Shown here in pieces: positions 13,311 through 13,607 of a stretch of 13,607 nucleotides of DNA (positions are counted from its first letter, which is position 1; every line of letters begins with the position of its first letter). The position numbers and the translations under genes were made by a program. Source of the stretch: Comamonadaceae bacterium CG_4_10_14_3_um_filter_60_75 (GTDB lineage Bacteria > Pseudomonadota > Gammaproteobacteria > Burkholderiales > Burkholderiaceae_C); assembly GCA_002784245.1 (NCBI GenBank), contig PFKL01000100.1, positions 1 to 13,607 on the forward strand, read 5' to 3'. The notes below the pieces were generated by a model. That model saw only the letters and a program-made list of their open reading frames with translations. It searched no databases and was not told where the DNA came from.

Positions 13311-13607
13311 ATGACTGCAACGTTCGACTACATCATTGTGGGTGCCGGTACCGCCGGTTGCCTGCTGGCCAACCGCCTGAGTGCCGATGCCACCCAGCGC
13401 GTGCTGCTGATTGAAGCGGGGGGGCCGGACAACTACCACTGGATTCACATCCCCGTGGGCTACCTGTATTGCATGGGCAACCCGCGCACCGACTGGCTCT
13501 ACAAAACCGCGCCCGATGCGGGCCTGAACGGGCGCAGCCTGCGCTACCCGCGTGGCCGCGTTCTGGGCGGCTGCAGCAGCATCAACGGCATGATTTACAT
13601 GCGCGGT
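13311..13607 (+). CDS. GMC-family flavin oxidoreductase, 5' part (choline/alcohol dehydrogenase-like)
   Basis: The first 99 residues of a GMC oxidoreductase, which normally has about 530-560 residues; the gene continues past the window. GAGTAGCLLANRL (11-23) is the FAD-binding GxGxxG motif, followed by VLLIEAGG (31-38) whose Glu contacts the adenosine ribose. PRGRVLGGCSSINGMIYMRG (80-99) matches the GMC signature, which touches the flavin. The family oxidises alcohols such as choline, aliphatic alcohols or polyethylene glycol, and the substrate cannot be told from this part. There is no signal peptide, so it is probably cytosolic. AAAGGAG at 13295-13301 precedes the ATG. It diverges from the lipid-transport operon across 79 bases. 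Confidence 0.92.
   Translation, partial: MTATFDYIIVGAGTAGCLLANRLSADATQRVLLIEAGGPDNYHWIHIPVGYLYCMGNPRTDWLYKTAPDAGLNGRSLRYPRGRVLGGCSSINGMIYMRG

Noticed and set aside
13232..13312. N-terminal extension of the MlaE-like permease to 13312
   Set aside because: It would overlap the start of the divergent GMC gene and adds residues with no STAS similarity.

Overview
The window reads as a chromosomal segment of a GC-rich Gram-negative betaproteobacterium, most likely of the family Comamonadaceae (Rhodoferax, Polaromonas or Acidovorax type). The grounds are the gene families and their order, outer-membrane lipoproteins, a type IV pilus retraction pair, a chemoreceptor ending in a CheR-docking pentapeptide, and intergenic repeats of a kind I recall from that family. 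The family placement is inference. Nothing here looks like a prophage, transposon, CRISPR array or defence island. Seventeen coding regions, two of them cut by the window edges, fill almost all of the sequence, and no gene-free stretch exceeds about 160 bases.

Layout. 1-311 (+): 3' end of an unrecognised gene, convergent with 316-537 (-), a small cysteine-rich CWC protein. That gene overlaps by 4 bases the end of rsmI (534-1487, -). Divergent from rsmI are yraN (1472-1867), a SIS-domain protein in the diaA position (1940-2539) and a two-BON-domain outer-membrane lipoprotein of the DolP/YraP type (2536-3186). This is the enterobacterial rsmI-(lpoA)-yraN-diaA-dolP neighbourhood without lpoA. 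After a hairpin-rich repeat (about 3190-3313) comes a minus-strand group: pilT (5547-6590), pilU (4254-5390) and a beta-hydroxyacid dehydrogenase (3314-4231). yggS (6626-7309, +) diverges from pilT with only 35 bases between. A chemoreceptor (7414-9042) and an exported rhodanese (9064-9468) follow on the plus strand.

9562-13231 (-) is a four-gene lipid-transport operon: an MlaE permease with an N-terminal STAS-like domain, an MlaF ATPase, an MlaD/MCE protein with a long helical tail, and a PqiC-like auxiliary lipoprotein. Divergent from it, the window ends inside a GMC-family flavin oxidoreductase (13311 onward).

Functionally the window combines rRNA modification and envelope upkeep (rsmI, diaA-like, dolP-like, MCE transporter), surface motility and taxis (pilT, pilU, chemoreceptor), and redox or PLP metabolism. 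The most unusual signal is a 45-base AT-richer block present twice (7133-7177 in yggS; 10195-10239 in the lipoprotein gene), read in the same frame both times. In the second gene it makes up most of the signal peptide. Other points of note are a perfect 20-base palindrome holding both convergent stop codons at 304-323, a diaA-position protein that keeps sugar-isomerase residues, and a histidine-bearing membrane-embedded chemoreceptor.
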